A stretch of DNA of 53,426 nt from an uncultured Pseudomonadota bacterium (GTDB taxonomy: Bacteria > Pseudomonadota > Alphaproteobacteria > RF32 > CAG-239): the NCBI GenBank assembly GCA_949290295.1, contig CASERH010000005.1, forward strand, positions 1 through 53,426. Direction: 5' to 3'. How positions within the stretch are numbered: the stretch's first letter is position 1; every line of letters begins with the position of its first letter. Below are positions 1 through 9,477 of the stretch, in pieces. The notes beneath the pieces were generated by a model that was not told the DNA's origin, did not search any database, and was given only the letters and a program-made list of their open reading frames with translations. The translations under genes were made by a program, and so were the position numbers.

Positions 1-30
1 CGCGGGAGAGTAAGTCGTCGCCAGATCTTC
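1..30 (+). rRNA. rrf: 5S rRNA, 3' end only
   Basis: The first 30 bases carry the typical 3' end of a bacterial 5S rRNA: a GGGAGAGTA segment followed after a short stretch by CGCCAG and a few closing bases. It is followed at once by a strong intrinsic terminator, as expected at the end of an rRNA operon. Only the tail is inside the window, so the call rests on a short match and on context. Confidence 0.72.
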
Positions 31-66
31 CAAACACACTCCCTCCCTTGTTTATGTTTGTTGTTC

Positions 67-100
67 CCTCCCTTGATACCATCAAGGGAGGATTTTTTTT
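67..100 (+). terminator. rRNA operon terminator
   Basis: A perfect 11-bp stem (67-77 with 81-91) with a 3-base ACC loop is followed by eight T residues (93-100). It sits about 37 bases after the 5S rRNA tail and would end the rRNA operon transcript. Confidence 0.9.
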
Positions 101-201
101 GCTCAGAATACACATCGCTGCATCAATTCTAACAGTGTCTTCAATAAATCAATAAGATTGAATACCCGTAGCGAATATTTACGTATCAGTGAAATTTGTA
201 C

Positions 202-229
202 TTGCAATTTGGTTGTGTTTTTGTAATAC
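202..229 (+). promoter_or_regulatory. candidate promoter for the small HTH gene
   Basis: TTGCAA (202-207) and TAATAC (224-229) are separated by 16 bases and resemble sigma-70 -35 and -10 elements. They lie about 55 bases upstream of the HTH gene start. This is a pattern match only. Confidence 0.35.
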
Positions 230-282
230 ACAAATAAAAAGTTGTGCACAAAATAAAATAAACGTAAAAAGTGTGGTATAGT

Positions 283-480
283 ATGGATGAAAAAACGATC
301 CCTCTAAGTCCTGAACAAAAAAAGAGAATAGGGTCCAAAATCAAACAACGCCGGATAGAGAAAAACTATTCTCTGGAAGACTTTGCCGCTGAAGTACATA
401 TGTCAATTGAGGCTCTGGCTAATATGGAAGCCGGAGATTTTGAGCTTTATGACGATATAACATCTCCGACTAAGCACTGA
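283..480 (+). CDS. small Xre-type helix-turn-helix protein
   Basis: A 65-aa protein that is little more than a helix-turn-helix of the Cro/CI (Xre) type: the segment from about residue 11 to 50 shows the pattern of a basic helix, the IKQRRIEKNYSLEDFA stretch and a recognition helix ending near ALANMEAG. It is probably a DNA-binding regulator; the target is unknown. ATG at 283 is preferred over an in-frame GTG at 271. The gene stands alone after the rRNA operon and overlaps by 11 bases the 3' end of the convergent DUF2207 gene. There is no sensor or dimerisation domain. Confidence 0.7.
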   Translation: MDEKTIPLSPEQKKRIGSKIKQRRIEKNYSLEDFAAEVHMSIEALANMEAGDFELYDDITSPTKH

Positions 481-2556
481 ATTTTTTCATAAAAGTCAGC
501 AATGCAGGTAGTTTATTGAACTCACTTAGCGGCTCGGATATAAAATCCTTTTCCATATCTAAAGCCCAAATGCTCGGCTGTTGATTGGCAATTTCTCGGC
601 CCAACACGATATTGTCATGGTGACGAATCAGTCTATTACGCAACTGTTCAATTTCTGCGATGTGGCTTTTCAGCAAGCCATTTCTTTGTGCATATGCGGC
701 TGTATAGTATTTGATGGTAAGGAGCGAAAGATAGACGAACAATATACACCAAAGAGAAACCACCGCAGCCATAATAAGAACAGAAAATAAGATAAACAAA
801 CACCCCAAAGCCTTGAGTAGAATTTGCAACCACAGTTTTTGTGGATCCTGAGAGAAGATAATGATTCCACTAATGGAGATTAGCGTTGAAATAAGCAACA
901 CACCAAAAGTCTGAGCTATATTTATAGCAAACAAACTAATGAACAATTCGCCCAAGAAAAGCATACTCAGACTAAAGAAAAGATATCCGCTGTTTAGTTT
1001 AGTCAAAAACTTAAACAATGATTGGCGCAGATCCTTCTCTATTTCTTTGGCAGCTCTTTTAATCTTGAGTGCAGAATTTTTACTAACATTAAAGACAGGT
1101 TCATCCTGCGTAAACAAGTAGTGAATAGCTTTTTGTTCAGATTTATTGAGAGATTTAAGGTCATCTGTCCGCTTTATCAACAAGAGCGTATCATCGGCTT
1201 GTTGGATATCAATAATATTTTTGCGGTACAAGTCTAATAAGAAGCCTCCGAAAGATTTCAAATCGTAACGATTAAAAGCCAAATATCTCAGCATAACCGG
1301 TGTTTTTTTCAGAGCTACCTTCAGCTGGCCTTTATTGGCACGAATATATTTCCAAGAAATAATAAAAGATAGAGCAATTGCCACAAAAGTGAGCAAGCTG
1401 ACATACACATCGGCATTTTTTTCAAAGGTATTGAGTAACCGTTTGTCCCAAGTTGGCGGCAGAACGACATCTTCTGGTAGAGAAACAACCAAATGCAGGC
1501 CTTCACCGATAAAGAGCGGTCTTTGGACAGCATATCCCGCGGTCTTTGGACAGCATATCCCCAAGTATCAGGTGAAGGATTGATTAAGACAACCTCTTGA
1601 GAACTAAGGTTTTGAGGGTGCCCGATAAGAATTTCTTGTCCAAGCGGCTTTTTCCCCATCGGAAGAGAAAGCGTTGCTCCGGCTCTGGCGATGACAAGAT
1701 TCCAAAAGCTTCCCGTAACATCCCAATAAAATTCCTGAAAATCTCCGTAATTCCACAACAAATTGTCTGCCAAATATTCAAATTTATAAGTATACACGCC
1801 AGGTTCCAAAGTGTAATTTTCCCGAGGAATAAGATAAACACTATTTCCGTTTTCAAGCAATTTATAAGGAACAGCTTGCTCATTAACGGAGACATTGATA
1901 AGAGTGTAGTTAATTGGATGCCGTTTATTATCACGAGAAACAATATCCTTAGGCAATATCTTTGTCAGGCCGTTACGAAGTTTCTTCCCATTAGCAACAA
2001 CGACAATAGTGTCTGTAAATTTAGTTACTCCGTCTGGGAGAATTTCAATATTGGTCATAAGATATGGAATGTGTTCAAGAGCGGGAACAACGGTGTTTTT
2101 TCCATCTGGGGGAAGATTGGTTCTAATAGTTGGAATATTTGGCATATCCCACTGCTTTTGTTGTTGTTTTGAAGTGTCAAAAATTTGAGGAGCAGCCAAA
2201 TCATTGCGTTGTAACTGAGACTGTTGTCCATCAAGACGTTTGAGGGCATTGTCATAAATTTTTTGAAAAATTCCTTTTTGAGCTTCTTTTTGTGCTTGCA
2301 AGACGGTGTCACTGGGCTGTACGTCAGATGCTTTAGTCTTGACCTCATCTCGAGGCTGGATAACTGTTTTTTTTAAGCGTTCGTCCAAAAAGTCAGTGAG
2401 TTCCTCTTCCGTAATTGCGTGAACTTTCATTGGTGACGGTTTGGGCAATTCCGCCTTTGGTAATTGGCTCTGATCAAAAATTTCAGTAACCTTAGCTAGC
2501 GAAGCGTGAGCGTTCCACAGTAAGCTGAAACAAATTGCAAGAAAAAGTTTTTTCAT
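470..2556 (-). pseudogene. DUF2207-type membrane protein, frameshifted by a 23-bp tandem duplication
   Basis: The N-terminal part (from ATG 2556, secretion signal MKKLFLAICFSLLWNAHA) contains the beta-rich extracytoplasmic domain typical of DUF2207 proteins (ITNIEILPDG start, roughly residues 165-340). The C-terminal part has several membrane segments. They lie in different frames. At 1516-1561 a 23-bp unit occurs twice in tandem; both frames encode GYAVQRP there. Removing one copy joins DTWGYAVQRP to LFIGEGLHLVV and gives one open frame of about 687 codons. The start at 2556 follows an AAAGAG ribosome site; a GTG nine bases upstream is less likely. As written, translation yields a truncated, scrambled protein. 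The unit could be a recent mutation, a reversible slip or an assembly error. Function of the family is unknown. Confidence 0.85.
1516..1561. repeat. 23-bp perfect tandem duplication
   Basis: Two identical adjacent 23-base units occupy 1516-1538 and 1539-1561. Because 23 is not a multiple of three, the duplication shifts the reading frame of the DUF2207-type gene in which it lies. Confidence 0.97.
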
Positions 2557-2647
2557 AAAATGCACTCTTTGTTAACGAATAAAAGATAATTGCATTATAA
2601 ATTAAAGTTATTAAAAAGTTATAAATTACAAAACAAGGAGATTCATT

Positions 2648-3385
2648 ATGACAAATGTTGCAGCCATTATTCTTGGAGCCGGTAAGGGAACTCGTATGAA
2701 GTCAGATTTACCTAAGGTTTTAATGCCGGTTGATGGCAAACCGATGATCCGTCATATTATCGATACGCTTGAAGAGCTAAAGGCCGATAAAATTGTCACC
2801 GTAGTTGCACCCGATGGAGATCTGGTCAAAAAAGAAGTGGCTCCGTATCCGACATGTGTACAAGAAAAACAGCTGGGAACCGGACATGCTGTTTGCTCAG
2901 CCAGAGGAGAACTGTGCGGGTATAAAGGAGATGTGCTGGTAATTTTTGGAGATCAGCCCTTATATACCAAAGAAACGATGAAAAAGCTTCTAAAAAAGAG
3001 AGCCGAAGGCTACTCTGTAGTTTGTTTAGGCTTCCGCCCCAAAGATCCTGCTCGTTATGGGCGCTTGATTATGAATAACGGAAATTTGGAGCGTATTGTT
3101 GAATATAAAGATGCCACAGAAGAAGAAAGAGCTATCAACTTCTGCAATTCTGGAATGATGTGCTTTGATGGAGAAAAATTGTTTGAAATTTTGGGCGCTA
3201 TCAGTAATGAAAACGCAGCAGGTGAGTATTATCTTACCGATGCAGTTGAGGTTGCTCTGCGAATGGGGCTCAAGTGCAGCGCAGTTGAGTGCCCGGTCGA
3301 GGAGGCATCCGCAGCAAATACATTGGAAGAATTAGCCTACTTGGAAGAGCTTGTAAAACAAAGAAAAGCTCAAAAAGGAAAATAA
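2648..3385 (+). CDS. single-domain GlmU-like UDP-N-acetylglucosamine pyrophosphorylase
   Basis: This 245-aa nucleotidyltransferase matches the N-terminal half of GlmU, which makes UDP-GlcNAc from GlcNAc-1-phosphate and UTP for peptidoglycan and lipid A synthesis. Visible motifs are GAGKGTRM (residues 10-17) with the following SDLPKVL, the QLGTGHAV substrate loop (75-82), a GDQPLY metal-site segment and the EYYLTD stretch late in the domain. The left-handed beta-helix acetyltransferase domain of normal (about 450 aa) GlmU is absent and no such domain follows. The enzyme would therefore need a partner acetyltransferase, or use another sugar phosphate. ATG at 2648 has a strong AAGGAG site. Its TAA overlaps the next start by one base, so the two genes are coupled. 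Confidence 0.8.
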   Translation: MTNVAAIILGAGKGTRMKSDLPKVLMPVDGKPMIRHIIDTLEELKADKIVTVVAPDGDLVKKEVAPYPTCVQEKQLGTGHAVCSARGELCGYKGDVLVIFGDQPLYTKETMKKLLKKRAEGYSVVCLGFRPKDPARYGRLIMNNGNLERIVEYKDATEEERAINFCNSGMMCFDGEKLFEILGAISNENAAGEYYLTDAVEVALRMGLKCSAVECPVEEASAANTLEELAYLEELVKQRKAQKGK

Positions 3386-3861
3386 TGAGTTTTATACGAA
3401 GATATTGGTTTGGTCTGACACTTAGTGTGATTGTATTTATTTTTTGCATACTTTTTAGTTTAGTTTTGCTTTCACCTAGGCAAGATATGCAAAAAAGAGG
3501 CTTTATTCCGTGCACGGAAGCCATGGCAAAACAGTTGCTTTCTTGTGAAAATGAAGTGTTTTGTTCTCTTTCGGTGATCATCCAAAACAGCTGGTGTGAT
3601 ATAAAAGTCGTCGGCCGAGGAGTAAAAAATTGGGCAGGGGGGCAGCAGGAAACGCCATGGGGAAACTATATTTTTACACCCAAGCTTCCGACCGATGAGC
3701 TTTTTGATGAAGATGCCCGAATAGAGTATCTAAAACAAACGCCGGATATAGAAGCAGAAATGCAGCGTTTACATGAGTTAAATAAGGAGTTAGAAGATGC
3801 AGAATATAAAGAACCGGAAATCACCCCAGAACAGCAACCACAAGAATTGCTCAAAGACTGA
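3385..3861 (+). CDS. membrane-anchored protein of unknown function
   Basis: A 158-aa protein with one N-terminal membrane segment (about residues 9-30) and a soluble, probably periplasmic part that ends in an acidic, Glu/Gln/Pro-rich, coil-like tail. I do not recognise the family. The start at 3385 overlaps the stop of the GlmU-like gene (TAATG), and the 3' end overlaps pepF by 65 bases, so the three genes form a tightly coupled unit. Four cysteines lie in the first half of the soluble part. An upstream in-frame start at 3289 would lie inside the previous gene and is rejected. Confidence 0.7.
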   Translation: MSFIRRYWFGLTLSVIVFIFCILFSLVLLSPRQDMQKRGFIPCTEAMAKQLLSCENEVFCSLSVIIQNSWCDIKVVGRGVKNWAGGQQETPWGNYIFTPKLPTDELFDEDARIEYLKQTPDIEAEMQRLHELNKELEDAEYKEPEITPEQQPQELLKD

Positions 3862-5650
3862 AGTGCCGGCCTGGGATCTGAGTGACTTATATAAAGGTAT
3901 TAAAGACCCTCAGATAGAAAAAGATTTAGAAACTTATAAACGCCAAAATAAAAAGTTAGCTAAAGATTATAAAGGAAAAATAGCTTCCATAAATGGGGAG
4001 GACTTTTACCAATCATTGCAGTTGGTTGAAAAAAATAGTGTGCTGGGTAGTAAATTGGCGGTATTTGCCTACCTCAATATGGTCACCCAAATGAAGAATC
4101 AAGAAGCAGTAGCTTTTTACCAAAATCTTGATGAAAAGATGACCGAATACAGCAAACCCTCAATCTTCTATACTTTGGAGATTAACCAATTATCGGATTC
4201 TAAATTTAAGGAATTGTTGAAAGACAAAAAGGTCAAAGCATATAAGCCCTTTTTAGAGCGTGTTCGCCGTTTTAAAGCTCATGAATTGCCAGAAGCGCAA
4301 GAAGCTATATTCTTAGATAAGTCGGTAACATCTGGCTCAGCCTGGCGGCGTTTGTATGATGAACATTCAGCCAAACTTGTTTATACCGTAGATGGCAAGA
4401 ATTATAACGATGCCGAGATCTCAAAGCTTATGCAGGATAAGGACCCTAAAGTCAGAGAAAAGGCGGGGAAAGAATTAAATAGAGTAAGCAAAGAAAATGC
4501 AAGCTTGTTTACATTTATTTATAATATGATTGTCAAAGATAAAGCCATAGGCGATTCGCACAGAGGATATAAAACTCCCGTAGCCGCCCGCAACTTAGAC
4601 AATCAAGTTGATGAAAAAGCGCTTTCTGCCCTGGTAAGCTCCGTCCGTGCTCAATATGATAACATATCAGACCGTTTTTATAAGCTAAAAGCCAAATGGC
4701 TCGGCGTTAAAAAGATTCAATATTGGGACAGGAATGCGCCTTTGCCGTTTTCTGACGACAAGCACTATAGCTGGGAAGAAAGCGTAAAAATAGTTCTGGA
4801 AGCATACAAACGTTTTTCTCCCAAGTGGCAAAAATTAGCCTTGCCATTTTTTGATGCCGAGCATTCTTGGATAGATGTCCCGCCAAGAGACGGAAAACGC
4901 AGCGGTGCCTTTGCCATGCCGTTGCCTGACAAATTTCACCCGTATTTAATGCTGAATTTTGTCGGTAAACAAAATGATGTTTTGACTTTGGCTCACGAGT
5001 TGGGGCATGGCTGCCACATGCGCTTAAGTATCAAACAAGGAGAACTAAATGATGATACTCCGATGATTTTAGCAGAGGTAGCCTCCGTTTTTGCCGAGAT
5101 GATGACGTTTCAGTCCCTGCTAGCAGGCTTAGAGGATGATAAGGCTAAATTATGCTTAATCGCCGGCAAGGTAAATGATATGATAAATACGTCTTTGCGG
5201 CAAATAGCTTTCCATTGTTTTGAAACCAGGGTTCATGCCGAGCGCCAAAAAGGAGAACTTTCGCCCGAGCGGATAGAGGAAATCTGGCTTGAGGAAATGC
5301 AAACCAGTCTTGGTGAGCATGTGGTTGTTGACGAGAACAGTCGTTATATTTGGTCAATCGTCAGCCACTTTTTCCATAGCCCGTTTTATGTATATGCATA
5401 TTCCTTTGCCGATTGTCTGGTAAATTCGTTGTACCAGGTATATCAAGAAGGCAGTGTTAAGGACTTTCCGGAAAAATATATGCAGATGCTCTCAGAGACC
5501 GGTGTTAAGAGATATGATGAACTGTTAAAACCCTTCGGTCTTGATGCCAAGAGCCCTGAATTTTGGAATAAGGGGCTGAGTCTGATTTCTTCCTATATTG
5601 ATGAGCTGGAAAGACTTGATAAAAAATTAAGCAAAGCAGGATTAATATAG
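3797..5650 (+). CDS. pepF: oligoendopeptidase F family zinc metallopeptidase (M3B)
   Basis: A 617-aa soluble peptidase that should hydrolyse short peptides in the cytoplasm. The zinc-binding HELGH motif is at residues 400-404, in the context TLAHELGHGCH, with the downstream glutamate region (ILAEVASVFAEM) that supplies the third ligand in M3 enzymes. The N-terminal helical region contains WDLSDLYKG, typical of the PepF family, and the length is normal for the family. The start at 3797 lies inside the previous gene, but an AAGGAG site ending eight bases before the ATG supports it, so the 65-base overlap appears real. Confidence 0.92.
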   Translation: MQNIKNRKSPQNSNHKNCSKTEVPAWDLSDLYKGIKDPQIEKDLETYKRQNKKLAKDYKGKIASINGEDFYQSLQLVEKNSVLGSKLAVFAYLNMVTQMKNQEAVAFYQNLDEKMTEYSKPSIFYTLEINQLSDSKFKELLKDKKVKAYKPFLERVRRFKAHELPEAQEAIFLDKSVTSGSAWRRLYDEHSAKLVYTVDGKNYNDAEISKLMQDKDPKVREKAGKELNRVSKENASLFTFIYNMIVKDKAIGDSHRGYKTPVAARNLDNQVDEKALSALVSSVRAQYDNISDRFYKLKAKWLGVKKIQYWDRNAPLPFSDDKHYSWEESVKIVLEAYKRFSPKWQKLALPFFDAEHSWIDVPPRDGKRSGAFAMPLPDKFHPYLMLNFVGKQNDVLTLAHELGHGCHMRLSIKQGELNDDTPMILAEVASVFAEMMTFQSLLAGLEDDKAKLCLIAGKVNDMINTSLRQIAFHCFETRVHAERQKGELSPERIEEIWLEEMQTSLGEHVVVDENSRYIWSIVSHFFHSPFYVYAYSFADCLVNSLYQVYQEGSVKDFPEKYMQMLSETGVKRYDELLKPFGLDAKSPEFWNKGLSLISSYIDELERLDKKLSKAGLI

Positions 5651-5729
5651 CCTGGAACAGAGCCAAAAAAAGGAGGATTGACATCATGTTTTGAGTCTGC
5701 TAACCTAGAAATAGGTGTGGAGGTGTGTG

Positions 5730-8654
5730 ATGTTTGGAAGGATCCTATTGGCGGTGGCCATTTTATGGGGCGGTATTGCAGATTTGCATGCACGCACCTA
5801 CTATTTACCAGATTATCAAAAGGCATTTATTTATGGCGGGCGCATGGAAACGGTTGATAGTCGCCCCGATTTGGTAAGGACCTGCGAGACGTTTGGACTC
5901 TTTTCTGCCGGTAACCGCCCTGCAGATGAAGAGTGTGTACTGGCCAATTCTCCTCTTCCTGGTTTAACATGCTATTCGTGCACCGGCTGCTCAAGCAACT
6001 ACATTTATGATAGCAGCAACTGTTCCGGAGAATATACTGTTTCGGGGGATGTCTGCGGAAATAAATATACAAAATGTATTTGTAATCCGGAAAAATATCC
6101 AGGCACATCATCAGGCAGCGGTTGTCCTGAAGGCCAAAAAGCAGACATGAACAACGCCTGCACCAATAAATCTGATAACCAAACAGTATACCAATGCATA
6201 GAAGATCCGTGTTACAGCTTTATGTCCGAAAGTACCTGTAAGATTAGTGGCGGGTATTGTCGTCTCTCGTCAACCTGCTCGGGAAAGTGTGAAAGCTGCG
6301 ACAGCGACACTTGTAGTTGGACGGGAAATCTGATGTATCCGGCCTGTGAGGATGGGTGCGACACTAATGGATCAATAGAGGGATGCCCATCCAGATGCAA
6401 AACAGGATGCCGAACCAAAACTTGTCCGGAGGGCCAGAAACTTGAAGACGACGCTTGTGTTAATATGAGCTGTTCTGAGGCGGCCGTGGCCTATGGATAT
6501 ACGGCAGTGAGCTCAGCGACGGAGCTTGAAACAGCAATGGCGAGTAGTTCTTTACCAATAGCAATGGTGGATAATATTTCTGTGGATGGCTACGTTTCTT
6601 TATCTAAAAATATATATAGCCCAGCATATCTATACAGCCAAGACAATCAAAAATTTATCGGTTGTAGGGGAGAGCAAACTCCAATATTAACGATGGATGA
6701 GTTAATCACCACAAACAATATAACAATATATCCAGATATACAAGCGTCTTCCAACACTTCATCGTTAAGGAATAATCTAATATTTTATGGAGATGTGAAG
6801 ATTGACTGGGATAGCACGCCATATAACGCGAGTACCAAAACATATGAGCAAAGAAATGCAGATTTCTACGGTAATTTAGCAACTTCAGGAAGTGATTTTT
6901 ACGGCCGAGCCATATTGAATTTGCACGGGGCAGGAAAGCAATATAATGTTGTAAGTCTTCCTTATATATCCAATGTTGATAACGGGGTGACGCTGTATGC
7001 AAACTATGCGGGGTGTTCTGGTGAAGACACCACAATACATCTGGCCAAAGGAGCCACCTACAGAAGCGGTTGTACACACACGGCAACGGAGGATACAGTC
7101 ATCACTCTCAAGACAGCAGATGGGGATGATTGCGGAGCTATGCCTGTGTCGATTTCTTGCCCTGAAGACAATGATATATACAGTTGTAGAGGAAAGTTGA
7201 CACGAAGTTGCCCGACTTGCCAAGAGTTTGTAAAATCCAAATATGGAAAAATCAGTAGCTATGCTCTGGTTTCAACTGAGGAAGAATTTAAAACAGCAAT
7301 GGCTGCTAAAAAGACTGTCATTTTATTGAATGATATTCGCATAAGCAATTCAACAGTTGTCAGTGGCTATATCTATTCTCCGCAATATCTCTTGGGTAAT
7401 AATGATGTTAATGGAGATATTTGCGGCACAGATAATTTTGAAATCAGGGCCGATGAGTTGTATATAAACAATGCAACTATTTATGCGGATGTTGTCGCCG
7501 AAAACCCGCTAACATTAAGTGGCACAAATTATCTTCGCGGGGATATTTCATTTGACTGGGTAAGAAGTTCAGGAAGCAACCCCACGACCTATCTCTACGG
7601 AGATGTAAAAAGTGACAATGGTGGTTTTTATGACTATAATGGAAAATTATACATTTATGGAGAATTCCCGACGCAAAATTATATAGATGATTTTGGCGGA
7701 GGTACCATTTATGTAAATAACCCCAATATCGTGTTTGATGATCCGGAGTGCAGAAGTAACTGTACATTTATCCTCAAAAAGGGTGTAAAGATGAAGATAT
7801 ACGACTATACTCTGACAGCAACTCAGGATAACACGACCATTTACGCCAATGATGAGTATGTACTGCCAGCAAGCTGTCCTGCAGATGGTAGCTATGGTCC
7901 TAAATGTAGTGGTGCCATGGAGAGCAGCTGCGGAGCAGGGGTGGTCGCATGCTTAGAAAATGAATATAGCTGTGGGGAATGCCCGATAAAATGCTCTGAG
8001 CGATACAAGCTTGTCTCGACGACATCCGGGTTGTTAGCGGCAAAAGGCGACGGGCCGGTATACCTAACGCAAGATATTAGTTATAGCGGATCAGTAAACC
8101 TGAGCGGAGCGCTAATCCATTCAGCATCTTCAGTATGTCCTGATGAATATAACACCATGGCCACACTAACGATTGACAGGCTGACCGCAACAGACCCAAG
8201 TGTAAGCTTCTATCTCCCTACCAAAATTAATAAGGTGGAAGCAAACATAGCTGGAACAGGTTTTAACATTGATGTACACGGAACCACATGTGATATAGGA
8301 GAAATAGTAGCCGATGGTACAGATATGACAAACTACCTGCAAGCATTTGATGGGGCAACAATAACCGTTGATAAGTTAACCATAAGTAACGAGCGAGAAG
8401 ATGATGCTATGGATCACTACTACTACATGACGTCATCAAACTGCTCACTGATAGACATAAAAAGTGCAACGGTTAGTTATAATGATTTGACAGATTCTGT
8501 AACGTTCAACTTTGCAGCCTCAAAGAACAGCCGCATAAAATACAGTGATAGTCTGTACAGCTATTCTCCGGTGTGTAGTCTAAATGATACGGTGGACGGA
8601 ACATCTGAGGTGTCGCATACGGTTAGCAATCGTCCGGCACTGTGTGGAATATAA
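5730..8654 (+). CDS. large Cys-rich modular secreted protein, probable surface protein
   Basis: A 974-aa protein with a signal peptide (about residues 1-20, ending ADLHA). After a Cys-rich region (about residues 77-247, with CPEGQK-type segments resembling EGF-like or TNFR-like knots) come three beta-rich modules. Each opens with a similar phrase (YTAVSSATELETAM, YALVSTEEEFKTAM, YKLVSTTSGLLAAK; near residues 255, 510 and 757) and goes on with beta-helix-like short strands such as IYSPAYLY, IYSPQYLL and IHSAS. Cys-rich linkers separate the modules. I do not recognise a catalytic site. It is presumably exported and disulfide-stabilised, and could be an adhesin. ATG 5730 follows a GGAGG site; the in-frame GTG at 5715 lies before that site. 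The gene stands alone, convergent with the virB8-like pair. Confidence 0.72.
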   Translation: MFGRILLAVAILWGGIADLHARTYYLPDYQKAFIYGGRMETVDSRPDLVRTCETFGLFSAGNRPADEECVLANSPLPGLTCYSCTGCSSNYIYDSSNCSGEYTVSGDVCGNKYTKCICNPEKYPGTSSGSGCPEGQKADMNNACTNKSDNQTVYQCIEDPCYSFMSESTCKISGGYCRLSSTCSGKCESCDSDTCSWTGNLMYPACEDGCDTNGSIEGCPSRCKTGCRTKTCPEGQKLEDDACVNMSCSEAAVAYGYTAVSSATELETAMASSSLPIAMVDNISVDGYVSLSKNIYSPAYLYSQDNQKFIGCRGEQTPILTMDELITTNNITIYPDIQASSNTSSLRNNLIFYGDVKIDWDSTPYNASTKTYEQRNADFYGNLATSGSDFYGRAILNLHGAGKQYNVVSLPYISNVDNGVTLYANYAGCSGEDTTIHLAKGATYRSGCTHTATEDTVITLKTADGDDCGAMPVSISCPEDNDIYSCRGKLTRSCPTCQEFVKSKYGKISSYALVSTEEEFKTAMAAKKTVILLNDIRISNSTVVSGYIYSPQYLLGNNDVNGDICGTDNFEIRADELYINNATIYADVVAENPLTLSGTNYLRGDISFDWVRSSGSNPTTYLYGDVKSDNGGFYDYNGKLYIYGEFPTQNYIDDFGGGTIYVNNPNIVFDDPECRSNCTFILKKGVKMKIYDYTLTATQDNTTIYANDEYVLPASCPADGSYGPKCSGAMESSCGAGVVACLENEYSCGECPIKCSERYKLVSTTSGLLAAKGDGPVYLTQDISYSGSVNLSGALIHSASSVCPDEYNTMATLTIDRLTATDPSVSFYLPTKINKVEANIAGTGFNIDVHGTTCDIGEIVADGTDMTNYLQAFDGATITVDKLTISNEREDDAMDHYYYMTSSNCSLIDIKSATVSYNDLTDSVTFNFAASKNSRIKYSDSLYSYSPVCSLNDTVDGTSEVSHTVSNRPALCGI

Positions 8655-8667
8655 AGCAGTAAGTACC

Positions 8668-8701
8668 ACGGAGGAATTCGCTTTTGAGCTAATTCCTCCG
8701 T
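8668..8701. terminator. stem-loop between convergent genes
   Basis: An 11-bp inverted repeat (8668-8678 with 8691-8701) with a 12-base loop lies between the secreted-protein gene and the convergent virB8-like gene, and overlaps the stop codon of the latter. It lacks a long T run, so it may work as a weak two-way terminator or an mRNA-end stabiliser. Confidence 0.5.
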
Positions 8702-9465
8702 TCAAAAATTTCTTTTGCTGACTGCATATATGATTCTGATGCTTCTCCGTTTCCTGCGTAGCCAACGGAATAGCGCCGAACTTTAAACCCATGAGGATTG
8801 TGGCTGTAAGTGGCTTTTTCGGTGTCATCATTGTAGTCCTCGTACATAACCCGCAGATAGGCTCGCCAAATAGCTTTTGCCGGCTGAGGATGTGCAGAGG
8901 TTGTTGTGGTGGTTGTAAATTGTGCGGCCCAAAGATCTGAGGTGAGCTGTCTAACCCATTCGACATTGACTTTTCTAACCATTCCCATAGCCATAAGTTT
9001 TGCCATTTGTTCATAATCCATCTTATAAATGAACTGTTGATATACGCCTAAAGACGAAAGTTGATAAAATTCAGAGCTTGTGTCCCAGCGATAGGCAAGG
9101 TCAGCATAGGAGTAAGGGATTTCATGCCGCAAGGTAATATAACGAGAAATCGCATTCTCGGTCAAAAGATTTTCAGGTGAGGCGGATATTTCTGCTCTTT
9201 GGACATTTCGCAAGCTACTATTATATTCCTGAGCCTCATAAAGAGAAGGTTTAGAAACCTTTTGCGGCAGGAGCAGATAGATTGTCATTGTCAACATGAT
9301 GGTAATAGATAGGCTAAATACGGCACAAATAACCATAATACGCGAAGCCCAGAGGTATCTACGTTCGGGATAGGCATCAACATGTACATCCAGCGGAAAC
9401 TTGCCTAAAACATCAGGGCTTTTTTTATCCTTAAAACGAAACAAGAGGGAAAACCATTCTGGCAT
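8689..9465 (-). CDS. VirB8-like type IV secretion inner-membrane protein, copy 2
   Basis: A 258-aa bitopic protein: cytoplasmic N-terminus, one membrane helix (about 41-66) and a periplasmic domain of VirB8/TrbF type. Support comes from the YITLRHEIPYSYADL segment near residue 109, the VEWVR...LWAAQF strands, and the terminal NPHGFKVRRYSVGY motif (223-236), which matches the NPxGF strand of VirB8. VirB8 nucleates assembly of the secretion channel. A run of Thr (184-189) interrupts the domain. It follows its paralogue by 12 bases and has a GAGGA ribosome site over the upstream stop. No VirB4, VirB9, VirB10 or VirD4 gene is in the window, so the role in a full machine is inferred. Confidence 0.7.
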   Translation of the reverse strand: MPEWFSLLFRFKDKKSPDVLGKFPLDVHVDAYPERRYLWASRIMVICAVFSLSITIMLTMTIYLLLPQKVSKPSLYEAQEYNSSLRNVQRAEISASPENLLTENAISRYITLRHEIPYSYADLAYRWDTSSEFYQLSSLGVYQQFIYKMDYEQMAKLMAMGMVRKVNVEWVRQLTSDLWAAQFTTTTTTSAHPQPAKAIWRAYLRVMYEDYNDDTEKATYSHNPHGFKVRRYSVGYAGNGEASESYMQSAKEIFERRN

Positions 9466-9477
9466 CGGTCATCCTCG

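Noticed and set aside
1597..2172. 191-codon open frame on the plus strand
   Set aside because: Antisense to the DUF2207 gene; no ribosome site and sequence looks like a reverse-strand shadow.
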